This document shows, piece by piece, positions 16,526 to 24,326 of a stretch of DNA of 30,849 bases. The notes under the pieces are model-generated. The model was not told the origin of the DNA, did not search any database, and saw only the letters and a program-made list of their open reading frames with translations. Within the stretch, counting starts at the first letter, position 1, and every line of letters starts with the position of its first letter. The stretch comes from Bacteroidales bacterium (GTDB taxonomy: Bacteria > Bacteroidota > Bacteroidia > Bacteroidales > UBA7960). The position numbers were made by a program, and so were the translations under genes. Location of the stretch: NCBI GenBank assembly GCA_007132865.1, contig SLNU01000247.1, forward strand, positions 1-30,849, written 5' to 3'.

Positions 16526-17458
16526 TTAATGAAGCCTTGAGCGCTTAATCAAAAGGGAAAGCAGGATCTTTTCAAATCCTTCATTGATGTCGGATGGCAC
16601 AAAATCTATGTGGTATTGCATGCATTTTAGCCGTATCTCATTTGAAAATTTTTGCATACGGTCCACGTATTTCTTTTTGATGTCTGCAGGATTAAGCTTC
16701 AGCTCCCTGCCGGTTTCCATATCCACGAATTTCAGCGGCCGGTTTTCATAGGCGAAATCCAGTTCCCTGTCCTTTTCATAAACATGGAAAAGAATGACCT
16801 CATGCTTGTTGTGCTTCAGATGCTGCAAGGCCGAGAAGAGCTCATCCGGTTCGGAATCATTGTCCATCATATCCGAGAATATGACCACCAAAGAACGCTT
16901 GTGGATGTTCTCGGCCAGGTAGTGTAAAAGGCTTGCGGTATTGCTGGTCTTGTTCAGCTTGAAATTATCCTTCTGGTAGAGCCGGTCAAGGTGTGCCAAC
17001 AATACTTTGTGGTGGAGGCTGCTGGACCTGGCCTGCGTATGCAGTTCCGTCTGATCGGAAACAATGCTGAGACCGACTGCGTCCCGCTGTTTTCGCAATA
17101 AAAAGGCGACCGCAGCCGCGGCCTCCACCGAAAAGGATATTTTTGAATGGGTCTGCCCCCCCTGGCCATAGGCAGGAAAGTACATGGAAGAGGAATTGTC
17201 AATAATCAGCTGGCACCGCAGGTTGGTTTCCTCCTCAAAGCGCTTGACAAATAATTTTTCCGTCCTTGCAAAAAGCTTCCAGTCAATGTTCCGGGTACTT
17301 TCACCCGGATTGTAAATACGGTGCTCTGCAAACTCCACAGAAAACCCATGAAAGGGACTTTTGTGAAGACCTGTAATGAAACCTTCAACCACTTGTCTGG
17401 CAAGCAGCTCCAGGTTTCCAAAACGTCTGGGGACATCCGGGTCAATCTTTTTTATCAA
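16526..17458 (-). CDS. DUF58 (vWA-like) domain protein
   Basis: The 310-aa product has the DUF58 core: GESTRNIDWKLFARTEKLFVKRFEEE followed by a vWA-type metal site LIIDNSSSM (DxSxS), and a later FSDMMDND segment that would complete the MIDAS-like fold. There is no signal peptide or membrane helix. In Bacteroidetes such proteins often go with MoxR ATPases and batA/batB-type genes; none of these is in the window. The frame has an upstream in-frame TAA and no ATG before the conserved part, so I chose the TTG at 17458 as start; that choice is uncertain. It follows trxA by 16 bases and precedes the PAS gene by 23, so all three are probably co-transcribed. Confidence 0.85.
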   Translation of the reverse strand: MIKKIDPDVPRRFGNLELLARQVVEGFITGLHKSPFHGFSVEFAEHRIYNPGESTRNIDWKLFARTEKLFVKRFEEETNLRCQLIIDNSSSMYFPAYGQGGQTHSKISFSVEAAAAVAFLLRKQRDAVGLSIVSDQTELHTQARSSSLHHKVLLAHLDRLYQKDNFKLNKTSNTASLLHYLAENIHKRSLVVIFSDMMDNDSEPDELFSALQHLKHNKHEVILFHVYEKDRELDFAYENRPLKFVDMETGRELKLNPADIKKKYVDRMQKFSNEIRLKCMQYHIDFVPSDINEGFEKILLSLLIKRSRLH

Positions 17459-17474
17459 AGCCGGGGTGTTTTAA

Positions 17475-17792
17475 TCATAGCAAACTTTCGATCTTGCCTG
17501 CCAGCACACTTTTGGGTACGGCACCAACCTGCTTGTCAGCGATCTCGCCATTCTTAAAGAATAAAATGGTCGGAATGTTCCGTATACCATAGCGCATGGC
17601 CACCTCCGGGTTGGCATCCACATCCAGCTTTCCGACAACCACTTTGTCTTTGTATTCTTCACCAATTTCCGATACAATCGGACCAACCATTCGGCAGGGG
17701 CCGCACCATTCCGCCCAAAAGTCAACCAATACAGGCTTGTCTGTTTTCAAAACCAGCTCCTCAAAGTTGGAATCAGTAAATTCAAGTGTCAT
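17475..17792 (-). CDS. trxA: Thioredoxin
   Basis: The 105-aa cytoplasmic disulfide reductase has the redox motif WCGPC with Cys30 and Cys33, the cis-Pro loop RNIPTILFF, and the end motif VGAVPKSVLAGKIESLL. Its length is standard. I start it at the ATG at 17792 (MTLEFTDSNFEE), since the longer in-frame extension has no thioredoxin character and overlaps the promoter. It lies between dnaE (77 bases upstream) and the DUF58 gene (16 bases downstream). It would reduce disulfides in ribonucleotide reductase and other partners. Confidence 0.97.
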   Translation of the reverse strand: MTLEFTDSNFEELVLKTDKPVLVDFWAEWCGPCRMVGPIVSEIGEEYKDKVVVGKLDVDANPEVAMRYGIRNIPTILFFKNGEIADKQVGAVPKSVLAGKIESLL

Positions 17793-17824
17793 AATCTTGT
17801 ATTTTTTAATAATACTACTGTTTG

Positions 17825-17855
17825 TAAATTTAATGGATTTCCGGGAACCGGACAA
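17825..17855 (-). promoter_or_regulatory. Candidate promoter of trxA
   Basis: Read on the minus strand: TTG at 17855-17853, a 20-base spacer and TAAATTTA at 17832-17825, a 7 of 8 match to TAnnTTTG. It lies in the 77-base gap between dnaE and trxA, with a leader of about 25-30 bases. Confidence 0.5.
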
Positions 17856-17869
17856 TAAATGGCAGTGCC

Positions 17870-20800
17870 TTAATTCAAACGGAATTTGATGTGGTATTGT
17901 TTAAGCAGTTCCTTTAAAAAACCCAGGGGTTCCACTTTAACCTTGCGCGAGAGCAGTTCCACCGAATTGTTCTCCAGCTGGTCCTGCAAAGTGATCCTTA
18001 ACCTGGTCTTCCCTTTGTGTTTGCGGATGAATCCGGTCAGGTCGGTCACCATTTCCCTGCTGATGTCGCTTACGGGCAGGACCAGGGTCAGGTTTTTCAT
18101 CAATGAGTCTTCCATCTCACTCAGCAGGCTCATGCTTTGAACCTTGACCTCAAGCTGTCTGGGGTTGAACCTGTTCTCCTGTATCCTGGCCTTTAGGAAC
18201 ACGTATTGCTGGTCCACCAGAAAATGTTTCATCTTCAGATAGTCTTCTGCAAACAAGAACAATTGATGGCTGTCAGAGTAATCCTCGATCTGAAAAGACC
18301 CATACGGTTTCCCGTTCTTGGTGTATTTGTGGGATGCACCCGTAATGATGCCGGCGAATGATATTTCCTTGTTCCTTAATGGGTAAAGGTTCTTAAGATC
18401 CCCCACGGTTGCATTGCAGAATGCCTGCATTTGTATCCTGAAGTCATCCAGGGGGTGGCCGGAAATATACATTCCGGTTACCTCCTTTTCCTGCTTCAGC
18501 ATTTCCAGCTTGTCCCACGGTTCACAGACAGGTAGTTCCGGATCTGGGAACTGCACCTCATCATTCTCCTCAAACAGATTCATCTGGGAGGTGTTTTCCC
18601 GTTGTATGACCTGGTTGGTATGCCGGATGATCCTGTCAATAAAGCTGGTTAGCCCGTTGTCATCAGAATGAAAAAACTGTGCCCTGTGACAGTCCCTGAG
18701 TCCGTCAAAAGCACCGGCCCTGGCAAGTGCTTCAAAGACCCGTTTGTTGACCGTGCGCAGATTGACCCTTTTGGCGAAATCAAAAATGTGCAGGAAAGGC
18801 CCACCTGCTCCCCGCTCTGTAACGATATTCTCCACTGCCCCTTCTCCCACGCCTTTGATCGCCCCAAGCCCGAAACGGATCTCCCCCTGGGGGTTTACGA
18901 CAAAATTGAATGTACTTTCGTTGATATCCGGTCCCAGCACCGGAATTCCCTGACGCTGGCACTCCTCCATAAAGAAAGTGATCTTCTTGATGTCGCTGAA
19001 GTTGTGTGTCAAAACCGCTGCCATGAACTCAGCCGGGTAATTCGCCTTTAAGTAGGCAGTCCGGTAGGCCACCACCGAATAGGCCGCAGAATGAGAGCGG
19101 TTGAAACCGTATTCGGCAAAACGGGCCATCACTTCAAAGATTCTTTCCGCGGTTTCCGCCCCGATGTCCTTCTTTGCTGCCCCTTCCATGAAAAAGGCCT
19201 TTTGGCGCTCCATTTCGTCCTTTTTCTTTTTCCCCATGGCCCGCCTGAGAATGTCCGCACTGGCCAGTGTAAACCCTGCCATGATCTGTGCTGCCTGCAT
19301 GATCTGCTCCTGGTAAACCATGATGCCGTATGTCGGCTGCAGGATTACCTCCAGCCAGGGATGGGGATATTCTACCTTCTGCCGGCCATGCTTACGGTTA
19401 ATGTAGAGGGGAATGAACTCCATGGGGCCGGGACGATACAGCGCATTCATCGCAATAAGGTCCTCTATATTGGTGGGCTTCAACTCCTTCAGATATTCCC
19501 GCATCCCCACCGATTCAAACTGGAAAGTTCCAATGGTGTCACCGCGTTGGTACAGGGCAAAAGTGTCCGGGTCATCCAGCGGGATCTTCTCAATGTCTAT
19601 CTCGCTTCCAAAACGCAGCTTGATGTTCTTGACGGCATCCTTGATAATGGACAGGGTTTTTAGTCCCAGAAAATCCATTTTCAGCATGCCGGCCATTTCA
19701 ACAAATTTTCCCTCGTATTGGGTAACCGGAAGTTGAGAGTCTTTTTGCGTGCTTAGGGGAAGCCAGTCCAAAAGGTTGGTCGGTCCGATGATCACCCCGC
19801 AGGCATGCACCCCGGTCTGCCGTTTGGAGCCCTCCAGCATTTTGGCATATTTAAGCGTTTCACTGATCAGGGGGTTGGGGTCGTTCAGTGCCTGGGCAAG
19901 TTCCGGAACCTCCTTGTAGGCAGATGCCAGGGTGGTGTTGACTCGTTCAGGGACCAGTTTGGCCAGGCGGTCCGCCTCCGGCAGGGGAAGTTTCAATACC
20001 CTGCCCACATCCCTGATAGAGGACTTGGCGGCCATGGTCCCGAACGTGACGATCTGGGCCACACGATCCCTGCCATATTTGTTGATCACGTATTCCATCA
20101 CCCGCTCCCGGCCTTCGTCATCAAAATCGATATCAATATCCGGCATGGAGACCCTTTCAGGGTTCAGAAACCGTTCAAAAAGCAGGTTGTATTTGATCGG
20201 GTCAATTGCAGTGATGCCTGTACAATACGCCACTACAGACCCGGCTGCGCTTCCCCTGCCCGGTCCGACAGCCACCCCGATCGCCTTGGCCTCGTTGATG
20301 AAATCCTGAACGATCAGGAAGTACCCGGCAAACCCCATTTCCCGGATTACCCCAAGCTCAAAGTCCAGGCGCTGCCTTACCTCATCCGTCACTTCAGGAT
20401 ACAAGCGGGAAGCGCCTGCATAGGAAAGGTGGGTGAGGTATTCATCCTCACTGGAGAACTCCCCGGGCAGCGGAAAGCCGGGCAGCATCACCTTTTTTGC
20501 CCTGATCTCGTAATCTTCTATCTTTCCGGCAAGTTCTGCGGTATTGGCAATGGCTTCCGGGATGTCCTCAAAAAGCCGGGCCATTTCCTCCCTGGTTTTC
20601 AGGTATTCGTTCCCGGAATACTTCATTCGGTTCTCATCATCCAGGTCCTTGCCCGTCTGCAGGCAAACAAGGATATCATGGGCCCTGGCATCCTCGGCAT
20701 TCACGTAATGACAATCATTGGTGGCGATCAATTTCACTCCGTGCTTCCGTGCCAGGCTAATCAGGGCCTGATTGACGGGTTCCTGCTCCTCGAGTCCGTG

Positions 20801-21334
20801 CCGCTGCAATTCCAGATAAAAATCATCCCCAAACACCTCCAGGTACTCCAGTAACAACTCCTCCGCCCTTTCAATGCCTTTCTCCATAATTGCCTGCGGA
20901 ATCTCCCCGCCAAGGCATGCAGAAGAAGCGATGATCCCTTCATGGTAGCGAATCAACAGTTCCTTGTCAATTCTGGGGGTATAGTAAAAACCTTCCAGGT
21001 AGCCAAGGGACACCAGGCGGGAAAGGTTCTCATACCCCTTGCGGTTTTTTGCAAGCAGTATCATATGGTATCCGCTGCGGTCCTCCCTCCCCTTTTTGTC
21101 CATTCGGCTGCCATCTGCCACATAGACCTCACATCCAATGATGGGTTTGATCCCGATCTTCTTGGCATAGTTTGAGAAGTGAAACACCCCGTACATATTG
21201 CCGTGGTCTGTGATCGCCAGGGCCTTCATGCCATCTGCTGCTGCCTTGTCCAGCAGCGGCTCAATCATCGATGCCCCATCCAGAATGGAATATTGGGTAT
21301 GCACATGAAAATGGGTGAAATCAGGGATATTCAT
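17870..21334 (-). CDS. dnaE: DNA polymerase III subunit alpha
   Basis: The 1154-aa product is the replicative polymerase, close to the E. coli DnaE length of 1160. The N-terminal PHP domain starts HFHVHTQYSILDG and has ITDHGNMYGVFHF; the palm holds GPGRGSAAGSVVAY and the catalytic PDIDIDF, with Asp401 and Asp403 at the same numbers as in E. coli. Further parts are the finger domain, the tandem HhH region (about 800-880), the beta-clamp binding stretch near 920-930 (SQMNLFEEND) and the OB domain (about 985-1075). I start it at the ATG at 21334 (MNIPDFTHFHVH); an in-frame extension upstream runs through a terminator-like hairpin and lacks family similarity. It is divergent from rpsP and leads into trxA after 77 bases. 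Confidence 0.98.
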   Translation of the reverse strand: MNIPDFTHFHVHTQYSILDGASMIEPLLDKAAADGMKALAITDHGNMYGVFHFSNYAKKIGIKPIIGCEVYVADGSRMDKKGREDRSGYHMILLAKNRKGYENLSRLVSLGYLEGFYYTPRIDKELLIRYHEGIIASSACLGGEIPQAIMEKGIERAEELLLEYLEVFGDDFYLELQRHGLEEQEPVNQALISLARKHGVKLIATNDCHYVNAEDARAHDILVCLQTGKDLDDENRMKYSGNEYLKTREEMARLFEDIPEAIANTAELAGKIEDYEIRAKKVMLPGFPLPGEFSSEDEYLTHLSYAGASRLYPEVTDEVRQRLDFELGVIREMGFAGYFLIVQDFINEAKAIGVAVGPGRGSAAGSVVAYCTGITAIDPIKYNLLFERFLNPERVSMPDIDIDFDDEGRERVMEYVINKYGRDRVAQIVTFGTMAAKSSIRDVGRVLKLPLPEADRLAKLVPERVNTTLASAYKEVPELAQALNDPNPLISETLKYAKMLEGSKRQTGVHACGVIIGPTNLLDWLPLSTQKDSQLPVTQYEGKFVEMAGMLKMDFLGLKTLSIIKDAVKNIKLRFGSEIDIEKIPLDDPDTFALYQRGDTIGTFQFESVGMREYLKELKPTNIEDLIAMNALYRPGPMEFIPLYINRKHGRQKVEYPHPWLEVILQPTYGIMVYQEQIMQAAQIMAGFTLASADILRRAMGKKKKDEMERQKAFFMEGAAKKDIGAETAERIFEVMARFAEYGFNRSHSAAYSVVAYRTAYLKANYPAEFMAAVLTHNFSDIKKITFFMEECQRQGIPVLGPDINESTFNFVVNPQGEIRFGLGAIKGVGEGAVENIVTERGAGGPFLHIFDFAKRVNLRTVNKRVFEALARAGAFDGLRDCHRAQFFHSDDNGLTSFIDRIIRHTNQVIQRENTSQMNLFEENDEVQFPDPELPVCEPWDKLEMLKQEKEVTGMYISGHPLDDFRIQMQAFCNATVGDLKNLYPLRNKEISFAGIITGASHKYTKNGKPYGSFQIEDYSDSHQLFLFAEDYLKMKHFLVDQQYVFLKARIQENRFNPRQLEVKVQSMSLLSEMEDSLMKNLTLVLPVSDISREMVTDLTGFIRKHKGKTRLRITLQDQLENNSVELLSRKVKVEPLGFLKELLKQYHIKFRLN

Positions 21335-21372
21335 TTTGGACAAGGTGTTATTGCGGGCCCGTAAAAATATAG

Positions 21373-21397
21373 AAAAAATCCGGGGAGTGGCCCCGGA
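21373..21397 (-). terminator. Terminator-like hairpin in the dnaE leader
   Basis: On the minus strand a 7-bp stem (TCCGGGG pairing with CCCCGGA, 21379-21385 and 21391-21397) with a 5-base loop is followed by six Ts (21378-21373), the form of an intrinsic terminator. No minus-strand gene ends just upstream (rpsP is divergent), so it would lie in the dnaE leader, about 40 bases before the ATG. It could act as an attenuator, or stop antisense transcripts coming from the rpsP side. Confidence 0.5.
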
Positions 21398-21399
21398 AT

Positions 21400-21408
21400 T
21401 TATCCACA
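21400..21408 (+). promoter_or_regulatory. Perfect match to the DnaA box
   Basis: TTATCCACA is identical to the high-affinity E. coli DnaA box and lies in the divergent region between dnaE and rpsP, next to the dnaE leader hairpin. It is a single site with no cluster of boxes or AT-rich unwinding region, so it is not an origin. It could be a DnaA-dependent control site or chance. Confidence 0.3.
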
Positions 21409-21477
21409 ATCCGGAACTTTTTATCAATCCCCTGATAAAGAATGAAAAGAAAGCTTTTTTATTTTGAAAAAAAACCG

Positions 21478-21485
21478 GATATTTG
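21478..21485 (+). promoter_or_regulatory. -7-like box of rpsP
   Basis: GATATTTG, 7 of 8 against TAnnTTTG, continues as CACCC and lies 43 bases ahead of the rpsP ATG. The upstream region is AT-rich (TTTTTTATTTTG at 21455-21466) but has no clear -33 at the right distance. Confidence 0.35.
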
Positions 21486-21528
21486 CACCCCTGAATTCCA
21501 TTTAATATTTAATTATTCAATTACAATT

Positions 21529-22338
21529 ATGCCAACAAAAATCAGACTACAGAGAAAAGGTAAAAAGGGACAGCCATTTTACCACTTGGTAGTTGCGGAT
21601 GGTCGTGCACCCCGAGACGGAAAATTTATTGAGAGACTTGGCACTTACAACCCCATGACCCACCCTGCTACCATTGATTTAAACTTCGACAGGGCCCTTT
21701 ACTGGGTGCAGGTTGGGGCACAACCCACTGATACTGCCCGCAGCATTTTGTCCAACCAGGGCGTAATGTTCAAATACCACCTGATCAAAGGCATCTCAAA
21801 GGGAGCCCATACCGAGGAACAGGTAGAAGAGAAATTTTCAACCTGGATGAAGGAAAAAGCCGAAAAACTGGCGAATGCATCCAAGGAAAAAGAATTGAGC
21901 GAAAAGGAACAGGTTAAAAAACGCCTCGAGGAGGAACGCAAGATCAATGAGGCCAAAGCGGAGGAACTGTCTAAAAAACGCGCCAAGGCCAGCCTGAAAC
22001 CTGAAGAGGTTGCTGAATCTCCCGAAGAGGCACCAGCTGGCGAAGCTCCTGCTGAAGAAACCAAGGAGGAAGCTACTGCTGAAAAGGCTCCCGCTGAGGA
22101 AACCCCTGCTGCTGAAAAAGCCAAAGAGGAAGCTCCTGCTGAAAAGGTTCCCGCTGAGGAAACCAAAGAAGAAGCTCCTGCTGAAAAGGTTCCCGCTGAG
22201 GAAACCAAAGAGGAAGCTGCTGCTGAAAAGGTTCCCGCTGAGGAAACCAAAGAGGAAGCTCCTGCTGAGAAAACCAAAGAGGAAGCTCCTGCTGAAGAGG
22301 ATAAAAAGGAAGAAGACAGCGGAAAAAAATCCGAATAA
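21529..22338 (+). CDS. rpsP: Ribosomal protein S16 with long Ala/Pro/Glu-rich C-terminal extension
   Basis: The first 80 or so residues are S16 of the small ribosomal subunit: [35 protein letters not shown], then LGTYNP and [14 protein letters not shown]. The start is the ATG at 21529; an upstream in-frame ATG at 21442 precedes the promoter-like box. The whole product is 269 aa against about 80-90 in E. coli. After a helical [13 protein letters not shown] stretch and a charged coiled-coil-like part (about 125-165), the last 105 residues are almost only Ala, Pro, Glu, Lys, Thr and Val, including three near-identical 14-residue units. Extended S16 is known in Bacteroidetes; this tail is longer than those I recall. 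rimM follows after 23 bases. Confidence 0.96.
   Translation: MPTKIRLQRKGKKGQPFYHLVVADGRAPRDGKFIERLGTYNPMTHPATIDLNFDRALYWVQVGAQPTDTARSILSNQGVMFKYHLIKGISKGAHTEEQVEEKFSTWMKEKAEKLANASKEKELSEKEQVKKRLEEERKINEAKAEELSKKRAKASLKPEEVAESPEEAPAGEAPAEETKEEATAEKAPAEETPAAEKAKEEAPAEKVPAEETKEEAPAEKVPAEETKEEAAAEKVPAEETKEEAPAEKTKEEAPAEEDKKEEDSGKKSE
22129..22254 (+). repeat. Three in-frame 42-bp tandem repeats in the rpsP tail
   Basis: Units 22129-22170, 22171-22212 and 22213-22254 each encode [14 protein letters not shown] (EAAAEK in the third). They differ by two or three bases, which points to recent slippage or recombination. Decayed copies flank them on both sides. Confidence 0.9.
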
Positions 22339-22361
22339 ACCGGAACCCATATTTCCCCCTG

Positions 22362-22898
22362 ATGCAAACATCCGATTGTTTTTATCTGGGTTACATAAAA
22401 AAGCCGTTCGGGTACAAGGGAGAGGTCAGCATTGTACTGGATGTGGATGATCCGGGCGCGTACAAAGATCTGGAATCAGTTTTCGTTCTTCTGGAAGGAA
22501 AACTGGTTCCTTTTTTTATTTCAAAGATCTCATTCCGCCCGAACAGCAGCGAGGCGGTGGTCCAATTCAGGGAATCGGCATCCGAGGAAAAAGCTTTGCA
22601 CATCAGTGGTTGCGAACTCTATCTGCCGGTAGAATTCCTGCCACCATTGACAGGCAATAAATTTTATTTTCACGAGGTAATTGGTTACGAGGTGCAGGAA
22701 GCAACGAAGGGTAGAATCGGCCAACTCACAGGCATATTGGACTATCCGGGCAACCCGGTGTTCCAGGTGAATGACGGAAAAAACGAAATTCTTGTTCCTG
22801 CCAGGGATGAGTTCATCGTAAAGCTTGACCGGAAAGAAAAAAAGCTTTTCCTGAAAACCCCCGAGGGCTTGATCGACCTGTACCTGTCAGACCTTTAA
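22362..22898 (+). CDS. rimM: Ribosome maturation factor RimM
   Basis: The 178-aa product has the RimM layout: an N-terminal beta-barrel (FYLGYIKKPFGYKGEVSIVLDVDDP) and a C-terminal PRC-barrel (about 98-178, FHEVIGYEV, then ILVPARDEFIVKLDRKEKKLFLKTPEGLIDLYL). RimM acts in maturation of the 30S head and binds S19. It lies 23 bases behind rpsP, an old pairing; trmD and rplS, which often follow in other phyla, are not here. Its last 12 bases overlap the end of the convergent symporter gene. Confidence 0.93.
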   Translation: MQTSDCFYLGYIKKPFGYKGEVSIVLDVDDPGAYKDLESVFVLLEGKLVPFFISKISFRPNSSEAVVQFRESASEEKALHISGCELYLPVEFLPPLTGNKFYFHEVIGYEVQEATKGRIGQLTGILDYPGNPVFQVNDGKNEILVPARDEFIVKLDRKEKKLFLKTPEGLIDLYLSDL

Positions 22899-24101
22899 CA
22901 CCTCCCCTTCTGACCGGGCAATAATGACTGCACCGCATGAGTCACTCCAGACATTTACCGTGGTGCGGAACATGTCCAGAATCCTGTCCACCGCCAGAAT
23001 AAGTCCCACACCCTCGAGCGGTAAACCCACCGCAGACAGAATGACCGTAATGATGACCAGTCCGGCCATAGGGATTCCAGCTGCCCCGATTGAAGCCAGC
23101 AATGCCGTGACCATCACGATGAGCTGCTGCAGTATGCTGAGCTCTATCCCGTAAGCCTGCGCAATAAACAATACCGCAATACACTGATAAAGTGCGGTAC
23201 CATCCATATTGATGGTGGCTCCCAGAGGAAGCACAAAACTCGTCGTTTTATTGGATACCCCACTGTTGAATTCCAGGGCCTCCATCGTCAGCGGAAGCGT
23301 GGCACTGCTGCTGGATGTGGAGAAGGCCGTCAACAGGGGCACGCTCATTCCACGGGCATGCTTGACCGGGTTTGACCGCCCCAGAATCCTTACCAGCAGC
23401 GGCAGCGTGATAAAGGCATGGATGGACAGCGCCCCGATGACTGTCAGCATGTATATGCCCATTCGTCCGAATATGGTGAGTAAATTATCCGCATGTTCGG
23501 CAACCAGGGCCGAAACGATTCCAAAAATTCCAAGTGGGGTAAACTTGATGACAAACATGGTGATCTTCATCATGATCTCAAATACCGAGTTGAAGAAGTT
23601 CACAATGGGGTCCCGGTAAACAGGCGCGACCTTGGTGGTGAAAAACCCAAAGAAAATGGCAAAGAAAATAATGGCAGGTAAATCGGTATTGGCAAGGGAT
23701 TCAATGATATTCACCGGAATAATCTTCAACAGGGTCTGGCCAAAGGAATCCCGTCCCACGTCCAGGCCATCTACCACTGCACTCAGCCCCAGGTCTGCCC
23801 CGACCCCGGGCTTTATCAGGTTAACCAGCACCAGACCCGTCACGATCGCAAATATGCTGGTCGTCATATAATACAGCATCGTCTTCAGGCTCATTCGTCC
23901 AAGGTTCTCCGCCGAACCCAGGCCAGTCACCCCGGAAACAATCGAGGAGAAGATCAGGGGAACGATAATCATCCTGAGCGCACGGAGGAAAACATCTCCC
24001 ATCCAGGAAACATACTTGACGTAGTCTGTAAAGACCACACCAAAAAAGATACTAAGGATCAATGCAATCAGAATTTGCCAGTGCAGCTTCATTTTTAACA
24101 T
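22887..24101 (-). CDS. Dicarboxylate/amino acid:cation symporter (GltP/DctA family)
   Basis: The 404-aa inner-membrane protein has the DAACS fold: eight helices plus two re-entrant hairpins. The serine-rich hairpin tip TAFSTSSSSATLPLTMEAL, the sodium-site motif NMDGTALYQ in helix 7, and DMFRTTVNVWSDSCGAVIIARSE in helix 8 are all present. The Arg in the last motif matches the residue that binds the side-chain carboxylate of aspartate or glutamate in the archaeal homologue GltPh, so an acidic amino acid or C4-dicarboxylate is the likely substrate, moved with Na+ or H+. The start could be the ATG at 24101 or the one 9 bases further in (MKLHWQ). It is divergent from clpB and overlaps the rimM end by 12 bases. 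Confidence 0.93.
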   Translation of the reverse strand: MLKMKLHWQILIALILSIFFGVVFTDYVKYVSWMGDVFLRALRMIIVPLIFSSIVSGVTGLGSAENLGRMSLKTMLYYMTTSIFAIVTGLVLVNLIKPGVGADLGLSAVVDGLDVGRDSFGQTLLKIIPVNIIESLANTDLPAIIFFAIFFGFFTTKVAPVYRDPIVNFFNSVFEIMMKITMFVIKFTPLGIFGIVSALVAEHADNLLTIFGRMGIYMLTVIGALSIHAFITLPLLVRILGRSNPVKHARGMSVPLLTAFSTSSSSATLPLTMEALEFNSGVSNKTTSFVLPLGATINMDGTALYQCIAVLFIAQAYGIELSILQQLIVMVTALLASIGAAGIPMAGLVIITVILSAVGLPLEGVGLILAVDRILDMFRTTVNVWSDSCGAVIIARSEGEVLKV

Positions 24102-24326
24102 CCCATGCCAGGTTTAAGTCCAGAAATCCCTATTAACCCGGCAATATTACAAAAACAATCGCCAATTCACTAATCTTTTTTGGGGCTATGGCTTGCAGTG
24201 AAATATTGTCACTTATCCGGTGGTTCTCCATGTCAAAATGACGGGATTGTGCCATGCACCTACGATGGTTTGGCTTTTGCAGGTATTGCCACAGCAGGTA
24301 AAGCGCATAAGTTAACAAGCTTCAAT

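Noticed and set aside
19805..20854. 349-residue plus-strand frame inside dnaE
   Set aside because: dnaE is continuous and has all catalytic motifs here; the plus-strand product is a composition shadow.
21400..21408. Replication origin at the DnaA box
   Set aside because: Only a single box is present, without a cluster, an AT-rich unwinding region or dnaA/dnaN genes nearby.
21335..21427. Longer dnaE start at 21427
   Set aside because: The extra 31 residues include the terminator-like hairpin and show no DnaE similarity; the PHP domain starts right after the ATG at 21334.
21442..21528. Longer rpsP start at 21442
   Set aside because: S16 begins MPTKIRLQR at 21529 in all relatives that I know; the extension crosses the promoter-like box.
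21699..22371. Two long minus-strand reading frames over the rpsP tail (Ser/Ala/Gly-rich and Phe/Ser-rich)
   Set aside because: They are antisense shadows of the repetitive rpsP coding sequence; they lack family similarity and the repeat period is fully explained by rpsP.
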